A DNA stretch of 64,000 nt from Nilaparvata lugens (Eukaryota; Arthropoda; Insecta; Hemiptera; Delphacidae): the NCBI RefSeq assembly GCF_014356525.2, contig NC_052518.1, forward strand, positions 28,832,655-28,896,654, in the 5' to 3' direction. This document shows, piece by piece, positions 9,915-20,582 of the stretch; position 1 is the first letter of the stretch, and each line of letters begins with the position of its first letter. The position numbers were made by a program, and so were the translations under genes. The notes beneath the pieces were generated by a model that worked only from the letters and a program-made list of their open reading frames with translations, ran no database searches and had not been told where the DNA came from.

Positions 9915-11265
9915 AAGATAGTAGTGTGGTGTGTTGGGAGAGTCTGGCGAAAGGATGTTGATGTCTGAGTCCAAGAGGCCTTCAGATGGACAGTATTGAA
10001 ACAGAAATTTGAAGACTTCTTTTTGGATTTGTGGAGTAGGGTCAGAAGGCAGGAGTTGATACTGTTCAGGGTTGGTGAGTTGCTGGTTGGCTTCATTGAT
10101 GTAATCTGTGGTGTTCAGTAAGACTACAGTTGAGCTTTTGTCAGCTTTGGTGATGAAAATACTGGGGTCAGAGCAAAGGTCTTTGATGGATTTGAACTCT
10201 TGGGCTGTGAGGTTGGGAGTTGGAGTGAGGGATTCAATGAATTTTTTAGAGCTGACTTTGTTCAGGAGTAAATTGCAGAAGATTTCAACAGGGTGGTTGG
10301 CTGGGAGAGACTTGGGTTCACGATTGGATTTTGGGGCAAACTTATTGATGATTTGGTCAGAAGTAGTCGAGGGGGGAGGGCAAAAAGGGTCAGAAGTGTT
10401 GTTGCCACTGAAGTATACTTGCCATCTGAGATATCTTGTGAAGTGAACAGTATCAGAGAGAAGGTTTATGGCATTAAGTTTGGGAGTTGGGACAAAAGAG
10501 AGACCCTTGTTGAGGACTGATTGATCTGTAGGTGGAAGGTTTCTTGAGGATAGGTTGAGGACAGTGGGATTTTCAATGTTTTCCTGATAGATTGAAGGAG
10601 ATGTAGATTGTTGGGGCAAATGTTTGGGTAAGGAGGGCAGGATATGGCAGGGTGGTGGTAGGTTCAAGAGTGAGGCAAGGCTGGGTTTGTCACTGTTGAG
10701 GGGGGGGGGTTTGGAATGATGCATTTGAAGAGGCAGGTTATTTTGTAAGTGGGATTTGTACAGGGAAGGTGAGAGTTTCTGTTTTTCCTTAGAGCACAAT
10801 CTGATTTTTTGAGGATTTCTTCACAAATATTATATAGGGAAGGATCATTGTGAAGTTTAATCAGTTTGACAGAAGACATAAGTTGACCAAGATGGGAGTT
10901 GACAGATAGAGTGTACTTTTCATGAACAATATCAAGATACTGCAGTGAAATCTGATGTTGGAATTTGAATAAAGGTGGGTGGAATTTGAGAGAAAGACCA
11001 GATAGTGGGAGTTGTATTGATAAACCATTTGGAGGTATTTGAAGAAGTTTGCAGGTGGAGAGGAATTCAACATGACTAATGTATTTGGAGAGTTTTTTTT
11101 GGAATGGAAATGAATTTGTTGGAACCAGTAATTGCAAGCAAAGTTAGGATGAAATTGTAGCATGGTGTTTAAAATTGAGGGAACTGAGAGAAGGGATCCT
11201 GAGTACTATGTAAATGTGGAAGCAAGGAAGTAAGTAGATTGGGTCAGTTTAAGATAAATCATTTT
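9915..11265 (-). pseudogene. Penelope-like element A, N-terminal portion
   Basis: The minus strand carries two overlapping frames (11163-10664 and 10799-9822) with typical Penelope N-terminal sequence: SRNLPPTDQSVLNKGLSFVP, then FKSIKDLCSDPSIFITKADK, then SSTVVLLNTTDYINEANQ, ending NTPHYYL where the RT begins. A frameshift near 10800 separates the two frames. The sequence then breaks at 9914, where PLE B was inserted, and continues at 1048. After NTPHYYL the frame runs about 30 codons into PLE B sequence by chance. Confidence 0.85.
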
Positions 11266-11520
11266 TGCCATTTTTGTTTCTGGTGATTAAATACCCCCTA
11301 AATACCCCATAATGTCCCCTGAATATGTACCCTTTATCTCTCCATCCGTCTGCACAGCATATTCTGTGGTCTCTGCTGCTACAATTGACTCTCCGTGCGT
11401 ACTCTGTGGTCACAACCGTTTGATTTCAAACTGTACCCACTCACTGCTCGGTTGAGGAAGGAAACTCAGTTTCCGAAAATGTCCATTTGTCCATTTCTAA
11501 TGTAAGTTTCTAAGTATTTT
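11266..11520 (+). other. PLE-associated untranslated sequence with short hairpin
   Basis: At about 11450-11495 the plus strand reads GGTTGAGGAAGGAAACTCAG then TTTCCGAAAATG. GGAAAC and GTTTCC pair around a three-base loop. Similar hairpins with a following CCGAAA are seen near ends of Penelope-like elements from memory of such repeats; no CTGATGA hammerhead core is visible. At 11262 there is also a 24-bp match to the RT piece at 11676 (CCATTTTTGTTTCTGGTGAT), a likely template-switch scar. Confidence 0.45.
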
Positions 11521-11523
<3 letters not shown>

Positions 11524-11576
<53 letters not shown>

Positions 11577-11583
11577 TATATAT
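11524..11583. repeat. (TA)n microsatellite
   Basis: A run of TA dinucleotides directly abutting the PLE C fragment. Confidence 0.95.
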
Positions 11584-11834
11584 TAGAAGGAGTGTGCGGG
11601 GTGATGATGAGATAGTGCATTCAGGTATCTATTTGTATGGGTTAGTTTTTGGTATACAGAGTGTTCCAGACTGCCATTTTTGTTTCTGGTGATTAGAATG
11701 TCTAAGAATGGTAGTTTAGCTTCTTCTTCTATTTTGAGGGTGAACTGTATTTTGGGGTGTATCTGGTTCAACTGATCAAGGAAGAACTTCCAAACACATG
11801 CAGGAGTCAGTGTAGCTAAAACTGTGCTCTGAGG
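11584..11834 (-). pseudogene. Third Penelope-like fragment (PLE C), RT palm/thumb
   Basis: The minus strand reads KFFLDQLNQIHPKIQFTL, EEEAKLPFLDILITRNKNGS and THTNRYLNALSHHHPA, the segment following the catalytic motif in Penelope reverse transcriptases. It covers only about 80 residues and stops at the TA repeat, so it is a short relic. Its sequence is close to the animal PLE consensus as I remember it, which suggests it is younger than PLE B. Confidence 0.85.
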
Positions 11835-11907
11835 ATGTCATGTGAGATAATAGCAAAATGTCAGCAAGTAAGTAAAACTGTTTATCGGATGTACCTGGTT
11901 GATATTA

Positions 11908-11910
<3 letters not shown>

Positions 11911-11991
<81 letters not shown>

Positions 11992-11997
11992 ATATAC
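11911..11997. repeat. (TA)n microsatellite
   Basis: Interrupted TA dinucleotide run; the overlapping tyrosine/isoleucine frames are artefacts. Confidence 0.95.
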
Positions 11998-12237
11998 ATA
12001 AGTTATGGTTGGGGAAACACACTTGCAGCTTGTACAGCAAAAATTCTTTATGAATTTGGAGTTGTTTGCCAAGTTCATATAGAATTTACTGTTGGGTGGA
12101 AAGCAAGCTATGGACACAATAGATTTATACTGAGATTATCTAAAGCATAAGGACGTTTCATTTTAATCTTACAGTTGGAGAGACATGGGTACATTTCACT
12201 TTAATCTGGCAGTAACAGACATAGTATAGAGGGGAAG

Positions 12238-12337
12238 GATGATTCACTTGAATCTGGCAGTAAGATAATTCACTTAAATCTGGCAGTAAAATGATACACT
12301 TGAATCTGGCAGTAAGATGATTCAGTTGAAGCAGTAG
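12238..12337. repeat. 26-bp minisatellite, about four units
   Basis: The unit GATGATTCACTTGAATCTGG plus CAGTAA repeats at 12238, 12264 and 12290, with a partial unit at 12316 and a diverged one at about 12192-12214. Confidence 0.85.
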
Positions 12338-12362
12338 AGGGAATTTCTCAGGGAAATTTCTA

Positions 12363-12500
12363 TTCTTCCACTTCTTCTTCTCCTCCTTCTTCCTTCTTCT
12401 CCTTCTTCCTTCTTCTTTTTCTTCTTCCTCTTCATCTCCTTCTCCTTCTTCTTTGTCCTTCTTCATGATGATCATCATCTTCTTCTTCTCCTTCATCTTC
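12363..12500. repeat. Polypyrimidine tract, (CTT/TCC)n
   Basis: The plus strand is almost pure pyrimidine with CTTCTTC and TCCTCC units. The Glu/Lys-rich frame on the minus strand is low-complexity and not a gene. Confidence 0.9.
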
Positions 12501-12548
12501 TCCAATGGAGTGGGTGGGGAAAATCTATTTTTAGAAATCTATTTCAGG

Positions 12549-12640
12549 TTGGGGAGGGGAGGAAAAGCTATTTTTGGGTGCAGGGTGGTGTGGTGTGAGC
12601 GGGGGAGGGGAGGGCAACTATGATGGTGGAGGGGGGAGGG
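12549..12640 (+). repeat. G-rich stretch
   Basis: Several G3-G6 runs (GGGGAGGGGAGG, GCGGGGGAGGGGAGGG, GGAGGGGGGAGGG) occur within 90 bases, unusual in this AT-rich window. The spacing could allow a G-quadruplex. Confidence 0.6.
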
Positions 12641-14330
12641 AAGCTATTTTGAGAAAAAACATGCTTGAATCCGCAATTGTCATCTACTGGTATGTGAAGA
12701 ACAAAGCTGCTCAAATCTTAAGAAAATTATTTATTATTCAGGAATTTGTAAATATATGATCTCAATATGATATAATATTTATGCTTTAATGTGATGTACT
12801 CAAATTTTGACTTTGTCTTGTGCTTTTTGGCTGGCTGACAATAACACTCTATTTATTATTCAGTTCGACAATATATTTGAACAAGAATATTTAAAGAGTA
12901 ATCAGCTATATTATAGAATAAATCTAATTTCAATGATATTAATTCAAATTTTAAATTAAATATTATTTAAAAATATTAGATAAATTCAGTCCTATTCCTT
13001 GTATTTATAAAGTATTTTTTCTCAGAAATTTGAATGGTGTACCAGTCACATTTGTAGATGATACAGCTTTCTCTTATTGCAGTACAAGTAAGCAAAATCT
13101 GAATTTGATGAAGCAAGTAGATCTTAATAGACTGCTTTCCTAGTTCAATATAAATTGCTTGTATCAACTTCTTATGGAAAAAGGAAGTTTTTTAAATGAG
13201 CACTACAAAATCAATTTGTAAGATGGAATTATTTTTCTACAACAGCTGGTGAAAAACTTGCTAACGTACATTAAATAGCTTATTTTAGAGTAGGGAACCA
13301 CAGTGGCAGTGGGCAACAGCTAAGTTATTTATTAACAGTTAGTTATTTCACGATTGCTACAATTAGCTTAGGTACTTAATTGTTCACATCAGCAATAGCG
13401 ACTGTTACAGTATTTATAGGAATTAATATCAATAACTTGGTAATAAATTAAATAAATATTAATTTTGCAGTAAAATGTTGTATGGTATTAAATTTTCTCA
13501 CAATAATCACATCATCTATTAAAACCTAGAAGAATAATAATTTCGTCTTTGATCACTGGTTCAAATCATCAATACTATTCACTAAGTCAATCATATTCAT
13601 GATGATCTTTCTTATTGAAGGCAAATACTGCAGTTGTAGAAATATATAGTGAGTAATTCGAGTGTAAAGCTTCTTTATTGATCTCGCAAAATAAACATGC
13701 TCCAATACGCATCGCGTGGTTACTATTCTGCTCAAGCAATGAAGTGGCGCTTACGCTCCTAATACATAACAAAATTAATTCATGCTACACAAACAAAAAA
13801 AGTTCATAGGCATTTAAAATAAAAAAGTTCAAAAATTGTCATCACAGACACACGGTCCATACTCAGATATTGGCGTGGGGTGAAGCCAACTCCTGATTAT
13901 TGCCGCACTCACACTGCCAATGCTTCCATTCATCCTTGATGCTCTTGCAGGGCCTACTGACTCAGAACAACCGAGACAATATCAAAAAGAAAGCCAGAAG
14001 ATCCTCCAAGGATGCCTGCAAGCATCGTCAAAGGGTGTGTGGCAATAATCAGGTGTTGGATCCCACGCTAACATACATACATTTAAAAATATGAGCCGTT
14101 GATTTTATAAGGATTTGAGAATATTCTCATTTTACTTGGCCATGAGATGGTATGGCATGATCTTTGTCTGTGATACAAAAATAATTCTATCTTGAAAATT
14201 AAATTTGTATTGCACATTTGAATACATCCGTTTCACGTAAGTCACCCAAATTTATTTATTTTTGTATGACCCTTGGCAGCTGCCATCCCATGTCAGTTGT
14301 AGTGAAAGTAATTATTCTGATTATGGTACT
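12641..14330. other. Gene-poor AT-rich DNA with one imperfect inverted repeat
   Basis: No convincing coding frame. At 13888-14060 there is an imperfect inverted arrangement: CTCCTGATTATTGCC at 13893 pairs with GGCAATAATCAGGTG at 14041. It may be an old MITE; nothing else is recognisable. Confidence 0.4.
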
Positions 14331-15116
14331 TAGTCCAGTCACGAGGTAGAGAAAGAGGGCCGTTTGGGGAATTAATTCCGAACACACTAAATTTCTCGCG
14401 TAATGATTGTGGGGTATTGGATAGCTCAAATACAAAAAGTTTACCTACTAGATCTGGAGCTTTTTACAAAGTGTCCCAAAAACCACGTATTTTCGGTTGA
14501 TACCTTCGGACAGAAAAAAATCATCCTCACATTTTAAGCAAGATAATTATTATGTGATTACAGGCCATGTACTATGTGTACTAATCTCCTACAGAATCAG
14601 CTTTCCCTTAATTAGTTGCACAAAATCCTGTTTTTTTCTTCATTGCCTGAGCTAGTATTGTGGGGATATTGGACAATTACGATTTTTCGATTATGCAGTT
14701 ATTGTTACTCGTGGAATACTAGATATGGAAAATTATAAATCCAGTCAAGGTAGTAGATAATTCTCCTCTTTGCATTCCAATAAACTATTCTATACTCATA
14801 CGATACAAATAAAAGTTATAGATAAATAAAAAAATGCCGAATTTCATTTTTCCGTTTTTTCTCGATTCTACTAATAATCAACAGCCCCCAAATTGAGACT
14901 GATACGAGATGGAAACTTGCGATTGGTCTCAAATTGTATGCGTGCCTCTCCACTAGAAAATACTGAAAATAAGTTCATTTAACGGGTGAGTCTGATAGAA
15001 CATGATCTGATAAACCTATATTTAAGTGCAAAATCTCAATTTGAGGTGGTTAAAGCTGAAAATCGGATGTTCTTCGAAATAAAAGGAACATTGTTATAAG
15101 GTGAACTATTGCAATT

Positions 15117-17256
15117 ATAAATAGCATTTTGGAAATTTTTACTAAATATTTATGTAGAAGACTGACTCATTGGGTTGATTTCTGTGGCATACTAGAAGAG
15201 AGCCAATCTGGTTCAGAAAAAATCGAAGCTGCTTAGACAACATTTTCGTAATGAACACTCTTATTAAGTATTATCACAGAATTAATAATAGCATTATAGG
15301 AGTTTTCTCTGGTATTATTTAATGAATAAAAGCAAGAAGTTTTTCGCCGTTTACGTGGATTATGAGTCCGCGTTTGACTCTGTTCCTCATATAGGGCTAT
15401 GGAATAAGCTGGGATCGTTAGTTGTGAGTAGAAATATTTTGAGAGTCTTACAAGAATTATATTCGAAAGCTTGCTTTAGTATTGAGGTTCAGGAAGAGGA
15501 TCATTGTAAAGTGCAATCACAGCCCATACAGGTGACAAAGGGGGTTTTGTAGGGGAACTCTTGGAGTCCACTCTTATTTGCATTGTACATATCAGACATG
15601 GAATCATTCTTTAGACAGAGGGGATTGAGTGGCCTGCGTCTTGGAAGGGATCATGATATTTTAATGCTGCAATATGCAGATGATATCGTCATTTTTGCAG
15701 ACAATATTCTAGATACTAGAAATAAAGTTTGTTGTTTGTTTGAATTTAGCGAATCACTGGGGCTAAAGATAAACTATCATAAGACAAAAGTAATACCATT
15801 CCACAAGGGACGTCTTAGTAAAATGGGGAGTATTGCATGTCAGGGGGGGAAAATGGTTTTTGCAAGGAATATAATTATCTGGGAGTAGTTTTTCAGTCAT
15901 CAGGTTGTTTCAAAAATGTGTGTAGTAGAGCATTAAATAAATCTAAAGTAAAGACCGCTGCACTTATGAATACCTTATCAAAGCTCAAATCTGATACTTG
16001 GGAGACTAAGACAACGTTATACGAATCTATCGTGATTCCAGCTATGCTCTATGGAGCTGAAATTTGGGCGCAGGGCATGGAAGAAGCATTAGAGAAGGCT
16101 CAATTATTGTTCTTTATAGAAGAGTACTGTTACTGGGGCGGGCTTCACCAGGATGGGCAGTTAGGTTGGAAATTGGTCGACCTCATTTAAAATTCTATAT
16201 ATTCAAGTTGAGTCTATTATGACTCATAAAAATTCTAAATATGTGTGAGTTTAGGTACCAGTACGTTTGCTATAGAGTTCTTCTGGAAGCTGAGTTTGGG
16301 GAACGAAATTGGGTTACCCACGTGAAATCTTGGCTTCGCACATTGAACTTCGGTCAAGTCTGAGGAAATGATGGTTTTTGTAGGGTTGATCTCATTACTA
16401 CACTAGCGAATAAACACTACAAGCGTTTATTGGATGATTATAGGACACATATTAGGAATGAAGATGCCCAGCATGCGTTCACATCGCAGAGCTGTGGCAT
16501 GTATTGGAGAATAAACCCTAATTCAGAAATGTCAGAATTGTTGTCATGTAGGAATCTGATTAATGCTTCAAGATGCGTGACTCAGCTCAGAATTCCCACT
16601 GTCTTGGGAACTATACTCAACTTTGGTAGTAGAAGATATTTACTTGACATTAATAAAGCCTGCCCATCTTGCAACACTCAGAATGAGTCTTTGAGCCATT
16701 TTCTATTGAGCTGTGGAGTATATCAGGATGTAAGAGAACAGTACATTGCGACGTATGTATATAATATTGTGGACGATAGAGATAAGATTATAGTTTTACT
16801 CTCAAATTTCTCAAGGCAAGGAATAATAGATATTTATTCATACACTGTGGTATCATTAAATAGAAGAGGATATGCTGTGGTGTGCCATAATTGATAAATT
16901 TGCAATGTGCCATTTTTTAGTGTACAAGTGGCATCGTTTCCTGATGATGCTATTGATCCTAGATCATTTATTCTGTTTGTTATACCTAGTCTTTATTGTA
17001 TTGATGTTACAAATTGTGCTTTTGTGATTAACAATTTTTCCCTGATAATGCTATTGATCCTACATCATTTATTCTGTTTGTTATGATCTTTATTGTATTG
17101 ATGTTACAAATTGTGCTTCTGTGATTATCAATTTTTCCTTCGTCTGCTCTGTTTTTGATAATTTTGTAATTTATGTATTTATTATTGACGTTCGTGTGCA
17201 ACTCTTTGTATAGGGCATGGCCCATATGACAAATAAAGATTTCTATTCTATAAGGT
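15117..17256 (+). pseudogene. 5'-truncated non-LTR retrotransposon (RT and C-terminal region)
   Basis: Translation from about 15132 gives the RT fingers (LTHWVDFCGILEESQSG), motif A (FAVYVDYESAFDSVPH), motif B with a stop and substitution (TKGVL*GNSWSPLLFALY), the catalytic LQYADDIVIFADN, and LKINYHKTKVIPF. A frameshift near 15870 leads to LGVVFQSSG and ESIVIPAMLYGAEIWAQG; a last frame 16430-16894 has a cysteine/histidine motif (CPSCNTQNESLSHFLLSC). The 3' end is AATAAAGATTTCTATTCTA at about 17233-17251. The endonuclease is lost by 5' truncation. The clade is not resolved. Confidence 0.85.
16937..17137 (+). repeat. 101-bp tandem duplication in the LINE 3' UTR
   Basis: TTTCCTGATGATGCTATTGA at 16937 recurs at 17038 as TTTCCTGATAATGCTATTGA. 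The following 80 bases match with a few changes. Confidence 0.85.
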
Positions 17257-17728
17257 GCACCTATAAATCTATCTGAGATAGAACGGTCTACCTGATATCA
17301 TCAGGTTGTAGAGCACAAAATTATGCCCAGGGCGATTTTAAATCATGAATTTAAATTGTTGAAATCGAAAGATATGGTCGTTAAAAAACGAAAATTCCTA
17401 CAAATTTCGTTTTTCCGAAAATTTGACTCCTTTTTGAAAAATTGTAACTAAGCACTCAATGAAGATAGAGAGCTCCGATTTATTTCATTTATTATCTAGG
17501 AAAGGTGAAAATAAAATGCATTATTTTTTGAGCACCTTATAAAAGCTCCAGGGATATAAGGTCAACTTTTTGTATTTAGGATGTCCAATACTCGAAATTA
17601 TTGCACGAAAAAAGTAGGTAGTGTGTTCGGAGTTTTTTCAGCACAAAAAGTACCTGGTGACTGGACTAGCTGTGGTACAAATACTGATTCTATTGATCTC
17701 TTTTCTGTTTAGGGCTACTTGTAATATA

Positions 17729-17844
17729 AATAGCAATACAAATCTCAGTAGGCTACCCTTTTTGAATTATTTTTTCACAACATATTTCGGAAACATGTTG
17801 TGATAAAATAATTCAAAAAGGGTACTGAGATTTGTATTACTATT
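17729..17844. repeat. Near-perfect hairpin (MITE-like)
   Basis: AATAGCAATACAAATCTCAG at the left end is repeated in reverse complement at the right end. The arms are about 52 bp around an 11-base loop (ATTTCGGAAAC). Confidence 0.85.
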
Positions 17845-18051
17845 TGATTCTATTAGGTATTTAGGTCTAGTAGAAGATGAAAAACTCTCTTAGTCTTGAA
17901 AAATTATATTAGCCATCTTCTAAAAAAGTTTTATCACATTAAAAATTTATTCCATCAATTGCGCTAAGTCAACATTATTTTGCTCTGGTAGATTTCAAAT
18001 TAAGTTATGGCATCAAATACTGAGGATCTACATACAAAACTCAGCTATTAC

Positions 18052-18222
18052 CTTGAATTGTGCTATAGACATAGTTCTGTGAAGGTAAGTACTATGAATG
18101 GTGTAAAAAGGATCTTTTCTGATTTTCCAATCTTCTAACTGTTTGCCATTGCGATATAAATATGTTTTCAAGGTTTTATCATGAGAAAATCGAAATAATC
18201 GGCGAACGTTTGAGAATTTTCA
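18052..18222 (-). other. Open frame ending at a donor-like site, possible exon
   Basis: The minus strand has 56 uninterrupted codons of ordinary amino-acid composition (LFRFSHDKTLKTYLYRNGKQ, then EDWKIRKDPFYTIHSTYL) followed by TTCAAG|GTAATAG. No acceptor precedes it in frame after the upstream stop, and I recognise no family. It lies about 260 bp downstream of the IPPK exon but does not resemble the next part of that kinase. Confidence 0.2.
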
Positions 18223-18254
18223 TTATACATGCTAGAAGTGTATTCAACAACTTA

Positions 18255-18365
18255 CTAAGAAATCCCAAGGCATATGATAAGTCCTGTCATTAATGTTTCT
18301 TTCGTTTGTTTGTATTTTTTGTCAGAATATATTACAGAACTGTTGATAAAGATTTCTATTCTATT
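18255..18365 (+). mobile_element. LINE 3' tail relic
   Basis: The sequence ends GATAAAGATTTCTATTCTAT, the same kind of tail as the LINE ending at 17251. No coding part is left. Confidence 0.5.
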
Positions 18366-18482
18366 ATATAGATTATTGTGAAGTTATTTTAATTTGAATT
18401 AAAATATTTAATATTAATCATTCCAATAAAATTATTTAATGGTAATGATCATCCAATAAGATATTGCAATATGTTTACTCAC

Positions 18483-18611
18483 ATCTGGTAGGGCAAGTAC
18501 CAAGTTAGCATTGCCTTCTCCTCTATAGCGCCAATTTCTCTTCTTCAAATCTAGGGTAAAAATTGGCTGTTCGTTCAATTCTGGCCAATTACCCATGATT
18601 TCTGGTTGCAT
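18483..18611 (-). CDS. IPPK: Inositol-pentakisphosphate 2-kinase, first coding exon
   Basis: This exon encodes the N-terminus of the kinase that phosphorylates inositol pentakisphosphate at position 2 to make InsP6 (phytate). It has exactly 43 codons. The key segment is NWRYRGEGNANLVLALPD, corresponding to the conserved W-x-Y-x-GEGN-x-x-L-V nucleotide-binding glycine motif at the N-terminus of IPPK. The exon is preceded by TTTTTCTCAACAG directly at the ATG (18611) and followed by the donor GTGAGTAAAC. The start at 18611 is the first methionine; MGNWPEL five codons later is an alternative. No later exon is found at lower coordinates, so the rest lies outside the window or beyond transposon-filled introns. 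Confidence 0.75.
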
Positions 18612-19061
18612 CTGTTGAGAAAAATAGGAATCAGAAACGTCACTAAATGCGAGTAAAAATCTCATTAAATAACTTAATTCCATTTTATTTATTGGTACAT
18701 AGGCTACATTCTTTTTTACAGTATACACTGTCAGAGCAGGTGCCTCATCAAAATCTTAATAACTGATTCAACTAATTACTGATATTACACGAAACATATA
18801 ATCATCATTATCGATAAAATCTTTGATACTATGACATTTACAAGTAGCTAAGCTTATTGAATATATGTTCAATGTTTAATCGTAAATTTGGTGAAGTCAA
18901 TTTGAAATTAACTGAACAGTTTCATTCCTATGTGATATGGAGATAGCGAAAATAAATTAAATCTATGGGCTAATAGTACCTACGGTACTTCTAATATTTC
19001 TAGTATCATATTAAAATTTCAAATCAATTAGGCCTACTTTGAAATAGGTGCAGATTACTAA

Positions 19062-19232
19062 ATCAACGAATAGAATTATGTTGCCCACTATTTAAAATAC
19101 CAAAGGTAGGCTACTAAGTGGTCCTATAGTTTTGTTTTTTTTTTTTAAACTTGACTTAGAATATATAAAGAAGGACCACTTAGTACCTTTAATATATTTT
19201 AAATAGTGGGCAACATAATTCTATTCGTTGAT
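19062..19232. repeat. Hairpin MITE
   Basis: ATCAACGAATAGAATTATGT and the following TGCCCACTATTTAAAATA are repeated in reverse complement at 19194-19232. The loop contains poly-T and a second shorter complementary stretch (CTAAGTGGTCC with GGACCACTTAG). Nothing is encoded. Confidence 0.85.
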
Positions 19233-20259
19233 GTATTCATTATACCACACATGTTCCTGACTACCTGCTTTTGCAATACGAGTACCTATTTTATTTGCAC
19301 TACGGTATTGGTATTAGGCCTACCCCATAGTATAATTCCATACCGAATAAGAGATATAATCCATGGTAGATCTAAACCGGTTTTATAATATTTTAAGCTA
19401 TCATATATTATTTATAGTTACCGTATTTAATTAAAGCTATCATATACTATCATATTCATATACAATGAAAAACTGTTCATTTTTATGCGGTTATTATCAT
19501 GGCATTACCATATTAAGAACATGTTAAAATGAATAATTTCTTGAAAATTCTTCAAGAAAAAATGATGAGATAGGCTATAGCCTATAAGAAGTACTATGAG
19601 AATTATCTGCACCAATCAATATTTTACCATATGAAACTTATCATATTGTACCCAAATTAGTGATTTATAAGTAGGCCTACATCGAATTGGGTAAGGTATT
19701 TATAACCATCAATGAGTAACGTCGACATCATAGAATTATGAATAATTAAGGGTGGGGGGAAATCCTAAAACCCCTGCAACTTAGTACTCATATACCTAAC
19801 ATAGTTTTATTTGAAATGTGTCACTTCAATGAAATAAATGATTCACTTATAGTAGTATTCGCATGAAAATAAAAGTAAGTGTACCAACAGGTACAGTTAT
19901 GTCTTCCACATTGCAGTAGATATTGATTAAAATAGTTGAAATTGTCAAACCACAACGGTAAGGCATGCATGTTTATCATGTACACACACATGCTCGTCAT
20001 TCATGTTTTGTCATCAGCGAGAGGTTTCTAGCAAAAATTAGCAACCAATAGAAATAAATAAATAACTGGAAAAATACAAATAAAAATGATAGAAAAATAA
20101 TTTAACCTCAAATCATTTCATTATCATATATTTTACAAATTTGGGAATATTAACTGTCTATTCTTTGTATGTATTATTTAGTGTTAGCTATGTACATAGT
20201 AATCTGGATTTTTCAAAATTTAATAGTGACTTTTATGGATATGAAACCAGAAATAGGAA
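19233..20259. other. Gene-poor AT-rich DNA
   Basis: No coding frame, RNA gene or clear repeat was seen. Confidence 0.5.
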
Positions 20260-20582
20260 TAATATCAGAGTTTAACAGCTCAGGTTCACCACCTCACAAA
20301 AAATCTTCTGTACACATCTGTTAAACTGTACGCCTACAATTCATTACCACTAGAAATTAAGGCATTGCCTCTTACAATCTTTAAAAGGAAATTAAAAACT
20401 GTACTGAAAGTTTATATAACATACAAGAATTTTATGTAATTGACTGGACCAAATATTTGTAGGTTAATATCATTTGCATGTATTAATTGTATTACCGTAT
20501 GTTTTATCTAGTACCTATTTTTGACGTTTATCAATGCATTGCTAACAATGTCTATGATAATAAAGATTCTTATTCATATTCT
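20260..20582 (+). pseudogene. LINE 3' end, C-terminal ORF2 relic
   Basis: The plus strand reads SVKLYAYNSLPLEIKALPLT then FKRKLKTVLK, the C-terminal tail typical of Jockey/CR1-like reverse transcriptase proteins. The 3' UTR ends AATAAAGATTCTTATTCATA at about 20561-20580. Upstream parts are missing by 5' truncation. Confidence 0.75.

Larger units (their letters stand above)
14331..17669. mobile_element. Inverted-repeat element with LINE in its interior
   Basis: The ends are inverted copies: TAGTCCAGTCACGAGGTA at 14331 against GTGACTGGACTA ending 17669. Further shared blocks are CCGAACACACTA at 14388 with TAGTGTGTTCGG near 17618, and GTATTGGAT with ATCCAATAC. Inside the left arm, 14905-14990 (CTTGCGATTGGTCTCAAAT, CACTAGAAAATAC) belongs to the same repeat family as 51702-52665 and 57036-57775. 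No transposase is visible. The LINE at 15117-17256 occupies the middle. Confidence 0.6.

Noticed and set aside
11440..11500. Hammerhead ribozyme at the PLE end
   Set aside because: A CCGAAA motif and stem are present but the CTGATGA core is not.
11835..12150. Tyr/Ile-rich frames over the TA repeat
   Set aside because: They are translations of a TA microsatellite; the same holds for frames at 32427-32630 and 60695-60901.
12158..12505. 115-codon Lys/Glu-rich minus frame
   Set aside because: It is produced by a polypyrimidine tract plus a minisatellite, not a gene.
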